Positions 1 to 5,094 of a stretch of DNA of 5,094 nt are shown one piece after another. The stretch's first letter is position 1; each line of letters opens with the position of its first letter. A program made the position numbers and the translations under genes. A model generated the notes under the pieces. The model was not told the DNA's origin, did not search any database, and saw only the letters and a program-made list of their open reading frames with translations. The DNA is from Streptomyces katrae (GTDB lineage Bacteria; Actinomycetota; Actinomycetes; Streptomycetales; Streptomycetaceae): contig NZ_JZWV01000468.1 of the NCBI RefSeq assembly GCF_000966975.1, positions 1 to 5,094 of the forward strand. The letters run 5' to 3'.

Positions 1-578
1 AGCCAGCCGGCCCACACCCGGCGGGCGGTGCTCTCGACCACGGCCCGGTCGGCGTCCGACGCGCCCAGGACGAGGCGCGCGGGGTGAAGGGTGGTCTCCA
101 TGGACAGTGCCTCGCGCAGGAAGTCCGGGCTCCAGCCCACCCTCAGCTGCACACCGTTCGGGGCCTGGTCGGCTGCCAGGGCCGCCAGCCGCACGCTCTC
201 CCCTACGGGAAGGCTCGACTTGCCGATCAGCACCGCGGGCCGCGTCAGGCGGCAGGCGAGCGCGCCGATGGCGTCCTCGACCGCGCTCAGGTCCATCGTC
301 ATCGCCCCCTCGCGCTGCGGGGTCGGCACCGCGAGGAAGAACACGTCGCCGTGGGCGGCGGCCTCGTCGTAGGAGTCGGTGAACCGCAGCCGGCCCGCGG
401 CGGTATGCTTGGCGATGTAGTCCGTGATGCCGGGCTCGTCGAACGGGCAGCGCCCGTCCTGCAGCGCCTCCAGCGTCTCCGGGTTGATGTCGAGGCCGAG
501 TACCTCGTGCCCCAGCTCGGCCAGGGCGGTCAGGTAGGGGACTCCCAAGCGGCCCATACCGATGACGGTGACCTTCAA
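1..578 (-). CDS. UDP-glucose/GDP-mannose dehydrogenase family protein, partial (N-terminal 192 residues)
   Basis: This family oxidises the C6 hydroxyl of an NDP-sugar to a uronate in the cytoplasm, using two NAD+. Visible are the Rossmann motif GMGRLG at residues 7-12 with the acidic ribose-binding D30 at the end of strand 2, the family motif AVPTPQ at 83-88, KSSLPVGE at 120-127 (usually KSTVPVGT), and the SPDFLREA...LHPARLVLG block at 150-172 (NPEFLREG...HPDRVVIG in relatives). The gene continues past the left edge, so the central dimerisation helix, the catalytic cysteine and the C-terminal domain cannot be checked. Relatives have about 390-450 residues. The start is a TTG at 578-576, chosen because GGGAG at 585-589 lies 6 nt upstream and the Rossmann fold begins immediately. 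It lies 85 bp downstream of the methyltransferase gene on the same strand, so co-transcription is plausible. Family assignment is firm; the exact sugar substrate is not known. Confidence 0.9.
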   Translation of the reverse strand, partial: MKVTVIGMGRLGVPYLTALAELGHEVLGLDINPETLEALQDGRCPFDEPGITDYIAKHTAAGRLRFTDSYDEAAAHGDVFFLAVPTPQREGAMTMDLSAVEDAIGALACRLTRPAVLIGKSSLPVGESVRLAALAADQAPNGVQLRVGWSPDFLREALSMETTLHPARLVLGASDADRAVVESTARRVWAGW

Positions 579-584
579 ATTCTT

Positions 585-589
585 CTCCC
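585..589 (-). promoter_or_regulatory. RBS for the dehydrogenase TTG start
   Basis: GGGAG on the minus strand, 6 nt before the TTG at 578. It decides the rare TTG start; no ATG or GTG lies close enough to preserve the complete Rossmann strand. Confidence 0.65.
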
Positions 590-663
590 AGGTGGGCCCG
601 CGACAGCGCGCGGGGATGATGGTTGCTGCGGCGCCTGGTGGAGGACTCCGCGTGGTTGGGTTC

Positions 664-1512
664 TCAGGCGGCGTCGGCAGGGCGGCGGCCGATGATCACC
701 GCGGCCTGGAGCACGGCCTCAAAGCGCCCGTCCGGACGCGCGGCCGTCAGCGTGCGGCGCAGGTCCTCTTCGAAGCCGGCCTGCCGGTCCCCGAGGGTCG
801 CCGCCGAGGAGTAGGCGTAGGTGCGCTGGAGTCCGACCAGTTCGTTGAGGGTGTAGGTCTGGCGGTAGTCCGTGCGCAGGACGGACACCTGGCTGAACGC
901 GGAGCGGCGCAGGATCTCTTCGTGGCCGCCGTCCGGTTCTACGTACGTGGTGGCCGGGCCGGCGAGGTTCACCGACCCGAGCCAGCGCAGGCGCAGCTGC
1001 TCCAGCAGCGCGTGCCACCACTCGCGCTGGGTGCCGGGCGCGCGGTAGCCGATCACGGCGACGAACCCGCCGGGCCGGACGGCCTGGTCGAGGGATGACA
1101 GGACCTGCCGGCGGTCCATCCAGTGGAATGCGTCCGCGATCGTCACCCCGTGGAAGGGTCCTGATTCCTTCGCCAGGATCGCCGCATCGGTGGCATCGGC
1201 CCGCTTCCAGGTAACTGACTTGATGTTGCGGGCCTGGGCCCAGTCGCGGCCGGCCGCCAGCATCTCCTCGGACACGTCGACCGCGGTGACCGCGGCTCCG
1301 CGCTCGGCCAGGTCGAGGGTCAGGGTGCCCGGCCCGCATCCCAGGTCCAGGATGCGAGGCCGGGTCGTCGCCCGGCCCCACTGCGTCGCGAGGTAGTCGA
1401 CGACGGCCGGCGGGTGCGGACGGCGGTAGACCACGTACGGCGCACCGCACGAGTCGAAAATGCCGCCGGCGTTCGTGTAGCGGGTGGCGGTGCTTTGGAC
1501 GACTTGGGTCAC
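664..1512 (-). CDS. class I SAM-dependent methyltransferase (Methyltransf_11/25 type)
   Basis: A 282-residue soluble enzyme predicted to transfer a methyl group from S-adenosylmethionine to an unknown, probably small-molecule, acceptor. Motif I is ILDLGCGPGT (residues 54-63), the acidic residue after strand 2 is D79 in AVDVSEEM, the motif II region carries ADAFHWMD (116-123), and PGG at 137-139 marks the usual turn before strand 5. The AFHWMD signature is shared with trans-aconitate methyltransferase-like and SAM-dependent small-molecule enzymes, but it does not define a substrate. The frame stays open upstream to a GTG at 1623, but that start has no Shine-Dalgarno, whereas the GTG at 1512 has GGAGG 5 nt upstream, so I chose 1512. 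A 129-bp GC-rich gap separates it from the upstream 164-aa gene. That gap holds only short stem-loops (for example 1578-1592) and no clear promoter. The dehydrogenase follows after 85 bp. Confidence 0.88.
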   Translation of the reverse strand: MTQVVQSTATRYTNAGGIFDSCGAPYVVYRRPHPPAVVDYLATQWGRATTRPRILDLGCGPGTLTLDLAERGAAVTAVDVSEEMLAAGRDWAQARNIKSVTWKRADATDAAILAKESGPFHGVTIADAFHWMDRRQVLSSLDQAVRPGGFVAVIGYRAPGTQREWWHALLEQLRLRWLGSVNLAGPATTYVEPDGGHEEILRRSAFSQVSVLRTDYRQTYTLNELVGLQRTYAYSSAATLGDRQAGFEEDLRRTLTAARPDGRFEAVLQAAVIIGRRPADAA

Positions 1513-1517
1513 AACAA

Positions 1518-1522
1518 CCTCC
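1518..1522 (-). promoter_or_regulatory. RBS that sets the methyltransferase GTG start
   Basis: A perfect GGAGG on the minus strand, 5 nt before the GTG at 1512. It argues against the longer reading that would begin at 1623. Confidence 0.7.
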
Positions 1523-1641
1523 GGAGCTGGCTGGTCTGGGTACCGGGCGGTGCCGGTCTCCTCCTGCTGTGTCGCGTGGGGCCGCACGCCCCGGGCGGGC
1601 CGCCAGCCGGACCGGTCGCCCACCCGTGGAGCACGGACTCG

Positions 1642-2136
1642 TCAGCGGTGATCCAGCGCGTCTTCAGGGATCTGGCCGGCGGCGAAGAGGCAGGGGCCTG
1701 CGGCGAGGGCAATGGCCCCCCAGGTGTCCGCGATGCGCCGGACGTCGGGGTGCGTGCCCGGGTCCGCGATCGTGCGCGGACGGCCTTGCAGGGCCAGGAC
1801 GCTGACGGTGGCGAGCCTGCGGCGGAGCACGGCGGTCACGATGTAGCGGTGTGTGCCCAGGACGTTCATGGCGTGGCTGGTCAGGTGCCCGGTCAGGGCG
1901 GCGAGGGCCTGGGCGTACGGCGGCTCTACGCCCCATAGTCCGTAGGCGATCCCGGCGTTGAACCCGGCCCGCTCGGGGGTCTTGTCGTCGTAGGCGGGAA
2001 AGGGCCACGAGGCGCGTTGCCCTGCGTCTTGGCGGCGGGCAGCGGCCCGCTCGGCCAGGGAGAGGCCCTGCGGGGGGACGTGGAAGAGCCGGTGGCCATC
2101 CACCAGCGCGGCGGGGACGGTCGTGTGGTGCCTCAT
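1642..2136 (-). CDS. conserved-looking hypothetical protein, 164 aa, third gene of the small-protein operon
   Basis: I do not recognise this protein and assign no function. It starts with ATG at 2136, which overlaps the stop of the preceding gene as ATGA, and GGAG lies 6 nt upstream (2142-2145), so translational coupling is likely. It has no signal peptide or membrane helix; the hydrophobic stretch near the C-terminus (IALAAGPCLFAA, about residues 142-153) is too short and too alanine-rich to call a membrane span. The N-terminal third is rich in R, A and Q. The middle (AQALAALTGHLTSHAMNVL and the following R-rich segment) looks helical. The same frame remains open upstream to 2580, but that extension is the out-of-frame shadow of the 146-aa gene. 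It is the last gene of the tight cluster; the methyltransferase begins 129 bp further on. Coding status rests on codon-position GC bias, the RBS and the overlap. Confidence 0.72.
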   Translation of the reverse strand: MRHHTTVPAALVDGHRLFHVPPQGLSLAERAAARRQDAGQRASWPFPAYDDKTPERAGFNAGIAYGLWGVEPPYAQALAALTGHLTSHAMNVLGTHRYIVTAVLRRRLATVSVLALQGRPRTIADPGTHPDVRRIADTWGAIALAAGPCLFAAGQIPEDALDHR

Positions 2137-2573
2137 GAGTTCTCCGTCGTCCGGTTCAGGGCCGCACGCAGGGCGTCCGGGTCGGCGAGTTGCGTCATCA
2201 GGCCGGGTGCCTGCACCCAGGTGCCGGCAGGGACCTGGCGCCCGCCCGGCTTGGAGGCGACCAACCAGAAGCCCGCGCCGATCGGGGTCGTGTCCGGCTC
2301 GCTCCAGGTCTCGGCTGTGCCTGCCGGAACCAGGACGTAGGCGCGGTCGACGGTGAGGTCGGTCAAAAGGGGGACCTGGGCCAGGCCTTCGCCGAGTACT
2401 TCGGCGACGGCCTGCATGCGGCGGGAGGACATGGCCACCGCGTCCCAGGCGCGGCCGGCGGGCAGCAGGGCGAGGGCCAGGTTGCTGTCCCACTCGTCCC
2501 ACACCTGGGCAGGCTGCTCGTGGGCCTGGGCGACCCAGTGAGCTCCGGCGTTCGCCGGTTCGATCTGCCTCAC
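2133..2573 (-). CDS. hypothetical protein, 146 aa, second gene of the small-protein operon (possible PrimPol-like resemblance)
   Basis: The predicted start is the GTG at 2573, which overlaps the stop of the zinc-ribbon gene as GTGA with a weak GGGG 6 nt upstream. The frame is open further upstream (to 2690), but that part lies wholly antisense-strand-neutral within the zinc-ribbon gene in another frame and would replace the neat overlap. Features visible are a Trp-rich N-terminus (HWVAQAHEQPAQVWDEWDS), LLPAGRAWDAVAM at about residues 36-48, a VLVPAGTAETW segment near 90-100, GAGFWLVASKPGG and PAGTWVQAP, and a C-terminal DPDALRAAL helix. The pattern G-R-x-W/F-D-A-V, then a V-P-x-G segment, then a G-x-G/aromatic-W-L-V strand recalls short Streptomyces proteins sometimes labelled as bifunctional primase/polymerase N-terminal-like. 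No catalytic acidic triad is evident, so I do not assign polymerase activity. The resemblance is from memory and weak. Confidence 0.72.
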   Translation of the reverse strand: MRQIEPANAGAHWVAQAHEQPAQVWDEWDSNLALALLPAGRAWDAVAMSSRRMQAVAEVLGEGLAQVPLLTDLTVDRAYVLVPAGTAETWSEPDTTPIGAGFWLVASKPGGRQVPAGTWVQAPGLMTQLADPDALRAALNRTTENS

Positions 2574-2791
2574 CGCGCACCCCAGCTCGGGCACGTGCGG
2601 CACACCTTCACGACCCATCCGAGACGGCCCTGGCCTTCGGATGCGGTGTAGGCGTAGCCGCCGGGGCGCAGGTTCTCGGCCGCCCCGCAACGGGCGCAGC
2701 GTTGCCCGCGCAGGCGGGCCGTCTGATCAGGCGTGATCGACAGGGGGTCCAGAACGGCCGTGCGGATGTCGGCCTGAATGTGGGACTGCAT
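2570..2791 (-). CDS. small CxxC/CxxC zinc-ribbon-like protein, 73 aa
   Basis: The first gene of the three-gene operon. Four cysteines form C32-x2-C35 and C64-x2-C67 separated by 28 residues, the spacing of a treble-clef or zinc-ribbon fold that binds one Zn2+. Between them lies a basic and aromatic stretch (LRPGGYAYTA ... GRLGWVVKV). The N-terminal 30 residues (AVLDPLSITPDQTARLRG) look like a short helical lead. A role in nucleic-acid or protein contact would be usual for such ribbons, but none is shown here. The ATG at 2791 has a perfect GGAGG (2798-2802) 6 nt upstream, the best RBS of the operon, in keeping with the first gene of a leader. Its TGA overlaps the GTG of the next gene. It is transcribed away from the XRE regulator across a 238-bp shared region. 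Confidence 0.8.
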   Translation of the reverse strand: MQSHIQADIRTAVLDPLSITPDQTARLRGQRCARCGAAENLRPGGYAYTASEGQGRLGWVVKVCRTCPSWGAR

Positions 2792-2797
2792 GCGGTG

Positions 2798-2802
2798 CCT
2801 CC
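2798..2802 (-). promoter_or_regulatory. RBS of the zinc-ribbon gene
   Basis: GGAGG on the minus strand with a 6-nt spacer to the ATG at 2791. It fixes the first start of the operon. Confidence 0.75.
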
Positions 2803-2844
2803 GCGAATCGGAGCCCGATGATCAACTGTGTGCCACCGGACCAT

Positions 2845-2903
2845 TACATCCCGTAGTGCAATCCCGCTTAGAATCCTCTATGCAATCCCATGGAGCAAGC
2901 CCC
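2845..2903 (+). repeat. tandem ~12-bp repeat array with AATCCC core (candidate operator)
   Basis: Four consecutive units are tacatcccgtag (2845-2856), tgcaatcccgct (2857-2868), tagaatcctcta (2869-2880) and tgcaatcccatg (2881-2892). The second and fourth share an exact TGCAATCCC. The ATCC cores begin at 2848, 2861, 2873 and 2885, giving spacings of 13, 12 and 12 bp. A fifth, degenerate copy, gcaagccc, lies at 2895-2902. Such a run in a divergent promoter region suggests cooperative binding by a regulator, with the adjacent XRE protein the first candidate. Binding itself is inferred. Confidence 0.6.
2869..2874 (+). promoter_or_regulatory. possible -10 box for the XRE/DUF397 operon
   Basis: TAGAAT fits the TAnnnT pattern of streptomycete -10 elements and lies inside the third repeat unit. 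The sequence 17-18 bp upstream (around 2845-2851) does not resemble TTGACA, and the leader to the start codon would be about 150 nt. Weak call. Confidence 0.2.
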
Positions 2904-3015
2904 TCGCGGAATTTCACTCGTACTGGGGCTACGGAAGAGGGGCGAAGGGGCATGGCTACAGCCGGTGTCGGCGATAGGGCAGACTTGCAGCCAGCAAACC
3001 CACGACGTCGGAAGC

Positions 3016-3022
3016 GGGGAGG
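3016..3022 (+). promoter_or_regulatory. RBS that sets the XRE regulator start
   Basis: GGGGAGG with a 7-nt spacer to the ATG at 3030. The frame is open further upstream, including an ATG at 2952 with a poorer, ill-spaced purine run, so this site favours the shorter protein. Confidence 0.7.
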
Positions 3023-3029
3023 ACAACGG

Positions 3030-3893
3030 ATGAGCGAGCCCGGCGGCCCGACAGTACGAAAGCGTCGGCTGGGCGGTGAGCTGCGCCGACTCCGCGAACG
3101 CGCCAAGCTCGACCAGGCCGCGGCCGCCGCCCACCTGGAGTGCTCCACCTCGAAGATCAGCCGTATGGAAACCGGGCAGGGCATCGCCCCCAAGGCGCTG
3201 GAAGTCACGCGCCTGCTCGACCTCTACGGCGTCACCGATGAGGCAGAGCGTGCCAAGATCATGGACATCCGCCGCTCCGCCAGCGAGAAGGGCTGGTGGG
3301 AGCAGGCCGAGTACGAGGAAGTCCTCGCCTCCGGCCACGGCGTCTACGTAGGCCTCGAATACGACGCCCGGGCCCTACAGGTGTGGGAGCTCGGGTACGT
3401 CCCCGGACTCCTGCAGACCCGCGACTACGCGCGGGCCGTACACGCCGCCTTGCCGCCGGAAAGCGTGGACCGGCTCGTGGACGTCCGCATGCAACGGCAG
3501 CGCCGGCTCACCGACGCCCACCCCCTGGAACTGTGGGCCGTCATCGACGAGTCCGTACTCGGCCGCCAGGTCGGCGGCCCCGAGGTCATGCGCGACCAGA
3601 TCCGCTCGCTCGCCGCAGCCGCCCGCCAGCCCAACATCACCCTGCAGGTGTATCCCGCGCGCAAGGACGTCCACCCCGGCCTCCGCGGCGCCTTCAGCCT
3701 GCTGGAGTTCGGCCCCTCAGACCCCCGGATCGGCTACGTTGACAGCCCCTCCGGCAACACCTTCCTGGAGAAGGACCGGCAAATCCGCTCGCTCGTCTAC
3801 ACGATGGACCGCCTGCGGGCGGGCGCGCTCGACCCCGAAGAGACAGCGGCGCTCTTGGACGGGCTGCTACCCGCCGCAGAGGAGAACACATGA
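3030..3893 (+). CDS. XRE-family HTH regulator with DUF5753 domain (Scr1/WhiJ-like)
   Basis: A 287-residue DNA-binding regulator. Residues about 14-68 form a Cro/C1-type helix-turn-helix (LRRLRERAKLDQAAAAAHLE, with the recognition helix around STSKISRMETG, 39-49). Residues about 100-280 form the DUF5753 domain, with its markers YVPGLLQTRDYARA (123-136), ELWAVIDESVLGRQVGG (167-183), ITLQVYP (203-209), FSLLEFG (222-228) and GYVDSPSG (245-252). Length and domain order are the usual ones for the family, and the gene appears intact. In Streptomyces such proteins occur in many paralogues beside a DUF397 gene. WhiJ-type members influence development, and Scr1 is described as antitoxin-like towards its DUF397 partner Scr2. 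The start at 3030 is set by GGGGAGG. The 3' end overlaps the DUF397 gene as ATGA, and the gene probably regulates its own operon through the divergent region. The particular role here is unknown. Confidence 0.93.
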   Translation: MSEPGGPTVRKRRLGGELRRLRERAKLDQAAAAAHLECSTSKISRMETGQGIAPKALEVTRLLDLYGVTDEAERAKIMDIRRSASEKGWWEQAEYEEVLASGHGVYVGLEYDARALQVWELGYVPGLLQTRDYARAVHAALPPESVDRLVDVRMQRQRRLTDAHPLELWAVIDESVLGRQVGGPEVMRDQIRSLAAAARQPNITLQVYPARKDVHPGLRGAFSLLEFGPSDPRIGYVDSPSGNTFLEKDRQIRSLVYTMDRLRAGALDPEETAALLDGLLPAAEENT

Positions 3894-4105
3894 ACCGCCC
3901 CACCCTCGACCCTGCCCGGCTCACCTGGCGCAAGGCCTCAGCCAGCAGCGACCAGGGCGCCTGCGTAGAGGTCGCGCACGACGTCGACTGGGTGGCGGTC
4001 CGCGACTCCAAGGACACCGGCCGCCGCGGCCTCACCGTTGCCGCCTCGGCATTCGCCGCCTTCCTTGAGGCCGCGAAGACCGGAACGCTCTCGAACACCC
4101 CCTGA
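3890..4105 (+). CDS. DUF397 domain protein (Scr2-like partner of the XRE regulator)
   Basis: A 71-residue single-domain protein with all the DUF397 landmarks: the N-terminal W13-R-K-A-S (W-x-K-S-S in relatives), CVEVA at 25-29, VAVRDSKD at 35-42 and a C-terminal FAAFLEA helix at 55-61. Its ATG overlaps the regulator stop as ATGA, and GGAG (3881-3884) sits 5 nt upstream, so the pair is probably translationally coupled and made in a linked ratio. Members are proposed to interact with the adjacent DUF5753 regulator. In the Scr1/Scr2 case the DUF397 protein is toxin-like, while related BldB/WhiJ-locus proteins act in development. No catalytic residues are known for the family. The transcript appears to end at the hairpin that starts 32 bp after the stop. 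Confidence 0.93.
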   Translation: MNRPTLDPARLTWRKASASSDQGACVEVAHDVDWVAVRDSKDTGRRGLTVAASAFAAFLEAAKTGTLSNTP

Positions 4106-4136
4106 ACAACAGGAAAGCATCAGGTCCCCTCCCAAC

Positions 4137-4177
4137 GGGGTCCAGTACGGAGCCATCACCACTCCGCGCTGGACCCC
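4137..4177 (+). terminator. hairpin terminator after the XRE/DUF397 operon
   Basis: A perfect 9-bp outer stem, GGGGTCCAG (4137-4145) with CTGGACCCC (4169-4177), is followed by a 2x2 internal loop and a 5-bp inner stem, CGGAG (4148-4152) with CTCCG (4162-4166), closing a 9-nt loop. TTT follows at 4178-4180. The short T run is normal for actinomycete terminators. It also lies downstream of the minus-strand HNH remnant, so it could stop both transcripts. GGTCCCC at 4123-4129 could compete by pairing its C run with the GGGG at 4137. Confidence 0.75.
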
Positions 4178-4250
4178 TTTGCATGCCACCCAGGCCGACC
4201 ACCGCGGGCGTCATGCGGTCGAGACGGCCTCGGACTTTCTTGGCCCGGCT

Positions 4251-4800
4251 CTACGGTGCCGGGGTGAACTCCACGCGGGTGCCTCCACAGCCAGCGGCGA
4301 TGTCCAGGAGCCGGCGCCTCGTCGACCCAGCGCATCTTGGTCGCGGTCCACTCGGAGCCGTAGCGGCACAGTGCTTCCGCCGACGGCGGCACCCACTGGG
4401 CCGGGTCCTGGTCGGCCTTCGACCGGTTCGAGCGGGCTGAGACAGCCACCAGCGACGCTTCCTGGTCCAGGTCATTGGCATAGGCCTCTCGGCGTGCCGC
4501 CGTCCACGCCGAGGCTCCGGAGTCCCACGCCTCCGCGCGCGGCACCAAGTGGTCGTTGTCGAACGTCCGCGCGTCGTTGGTGAGGACGCCGTCGTAGTAG
4601 CTCCGCCACGCGCCGCCGGTCAGGATGCAGCCGGGGCCGACCTCGCGTGCTTCCACCGCCTCGGCGATCAGAACCTCCATGCGGGTGTTGCAGCCGTCCG
4701 TGGGGTTGGCGCAGGCGTTCGAGTGGCGGAAGCTGGTGCGGTCCTCGGCGGCGAGCGGGAGCGCGGATACCGCGACACCGATCGGCAGGATCTGCGGCAC
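4251..4800 (-). pseudogene. HNH endonuclease family protein (DUF1524/secreted type), frameshifted and 5'-truncated
   Basis: The core of an actinomycete secreted HNH nuclease is clear: GCNTRMEVLIAEA (residues 36-48 counted from the GTG at 4800), LTGGAWRSYYDG (60-71), the catalytic DNDHLVP with H84 (81-87), AEAWDSGASAW (89-99), YANDL (107-111), SNRSKADQDP (124-133) and WTATKMRW (151-158). Two faults are visible. After residue 162 the reading frame departs from the family, whereas the shifted frame gives the expected family ending, LLDIAAGCGGTRVEFTP and then AP-stop at 4251, so a frameshift lies between about 4321 and 4310. Without it, translation runs on to a stop at 4156 through unrelated sequence. 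At the 5' end there is no signal peptide: upstream of the GTG, in frame, come 20-odd codons and a TGA with no start. The segment before GCNTR (RHSNACANPTD) is also shorter and unlike the usual F-x-H-W-x-D-A-D. A functional protein with an altered tail cannot be excluded. Confidence 0.68.
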
Positions 4801-4828
4801 GGCGGCTGGCTGTTCGGCCCCGTGCGCG

Positions 4829-5047
4829 GTGGCGGCGCGGGCTCTCGCGGACTGGGACCGTCTCGGTCAAGGCCCGCTGACGTGCCAGGAGATGGCCGGC
4901 TGCTTCGGCCTGGAACCCGCGCCCGCGAAGGTCGAGGCGTTGCGGTCGAAGGCGAAGCGGCTGGTGGCCCGGGGTTGGCTGGCCGAGTCGGCGCCGGGAC
5001 AGTTCACGCTCACGAAGGACGTGGCCGGGCCAGGCGGCGGGTCATGA
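4829..5047 (+). pseudogene. 5'-truncated fragment with a winged-HTH-like end, possibly mobile-element associated
   Basis: From about 4829 the plus strand encodes about 72 residues with strong third-position GC: ADWDRLGQGPLTCQEMAG, CFGLEPAPAKVEALRSKAKR and LVARGWLAESAPGQFTL, then TGA at 5045-5047. The order helix, T-C-x-E-M-A-x-x-F-G-L helix, A-K-V-E-x-L-R-x-x-x-K-R-L helix, then R-G-W-L-x-E-x-x-P-G-x-F-T-L wing is a winged helix-turn-helix pattern. From memory, similar endings occur in small Streptomyces proteins encoded next to transposases, usually after a coiled-coil N-terminus. Here the frame upstream of 4829 is merely antisense to the HNH remnant, so the N-terminal part is missing. No good RBS precedes GTG 4829. 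Whether this is a remnant or a short expressed ORF is undecided. Confidence 0.45.
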
Positions 5048-5094
5048 GCCTGGTCGCCGACCAGTAGACCACCGCCTCCGCGCTGCCCGTGGAC
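5048..5094. other. right edge, nothing assignable
   Basis: These 47 bp follow the wHTH-like fragment. An ATG at 5044 opens only a seven-codon frame before TAG. No hairpin or gene start could be supported. Confidence 0.4.

Larger units (their letters stand above)
2803..3015. promoter_or_regulatory. divergent control region between the small-protein operon and the XRE/DUF397 operon
   Basis: Two oppositely directed transcription units begin on either side, so promoters for both should lie here. Its left half (about 2820-2925) is distinctly more AT-rich than the flanking genes, and it contains the tandem AATCCC array. Positions 2930-3015 are G-rich and include a small GGCT-AC-AGCC inverted repeat (2954-2963) and the palindrome CGACGTCG (3003-3010). 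No convincing paired -35/-10 box of the housekeeping sigma type could be read in either direction. Confidence 0.6.

Noticed and set aside
562..1098. Long plus-strand open frame opposite the methyltransferase
   Set aside because: It is an antisense shadow created by high GC; the minus strand carries unmistakable methyltransferase motifs.
1578..1592. Stem-loop GGGGC-CGCAC-GCCCC as a terminator between the 164-aa gene and the methyltransferase
   Set aside because: Only 5 bp, no following T run, and such short GC palindromes are expected by chance in this DNA.
1513..1623. N-terminal extension of the methyltransferase from GTG 1623
   Set aside because: No Shine-Dalgarno at 1623; a perfect GGAGG precedes GTG 1512.
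2137..2580. Open frame extending the 164-aa protein upstream to 312 residues
   Set aside because: It overlaps the whole 146-aa gene in another frame, is arginine/proline-rich as expected of a GC-rich shadow, and the ATG at 2136 has a good RBS and ATGA overlap.
2845..2903. CRISPR-like or replication-origin iterons
   Set aside because: Units are only 12 bp, with no spacers, no Cas or Rep genes and no DnaA boxes nearby; an operator array is the simpler reading.
2778..3029. N-terminal extension of the XRE regulator by 84 residues
   Set aside because: It has no family-like sequence, crosses the repeat array, and GGGGAGG just before 3030 marks the true start.

Overview
The window is high-GC DNA with strong G/C bias at third codon positions, GGAGG-type ribosome binding sites and GTG/TTG starts. 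Together with an XRE/DUF5753 regulator paired with a DUF397 protein, this points to an actinomycete, most likely Streptomyces or a close relative.

Layout, left to right. (1) Positions 1-1512, minus strand: the N-terminal part of a nucleotide-sugar (UDP-glucose/GDP-mannose type) dehydrogenase that runs off the left edge, preceded by a class I SAM-dependent methyltransferase. (2) Positions 1642-2791, minus strand: three small genes with 4-bp stop/start overlaps (GTGA, ATGA), in transcription order a 73-aa zinc-ribbon protein, a 146-aa protein and a 164-aa protein. The last two have no assigned function. (3) Positions 2792-3029: a divergent control region holding a tandem array of about 12-bp units with an AATCCC core. 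(4) Positions 3030-4105, plus strand: an XRE-family HTH/DUF5753 regulator overlapping a DUF397 protein by ATGA, followed by a strong hairpin terminator. (5) Positions 4251-5047: a decayed region with a frameshifted, signal-peptide-less HNH (DUF1524-type) nuclease on the minus strand, back to back with a 5'-truncated plus-strand reading frame that looks like the wHTH-like end of a mobile-element accessory protein.

The core is the divergent pair of transcription units in (2) and (4). The XRE/DUF397 pair belongs to the regulator/partner families studied as WhiJ-like developmental loci and Scr1/Scr2 toxin-antitoxin-like pairs. The repeat array between the two units is the obvious candidate binding site, and it could let the regulator control its own operon and the three-gene operon together. 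That link is inferred. The right flank looks like accessory DNA eroded by insertion or deletion. The left flank may be part of a sugar or natural-product modification locus, but too little is visible to say.
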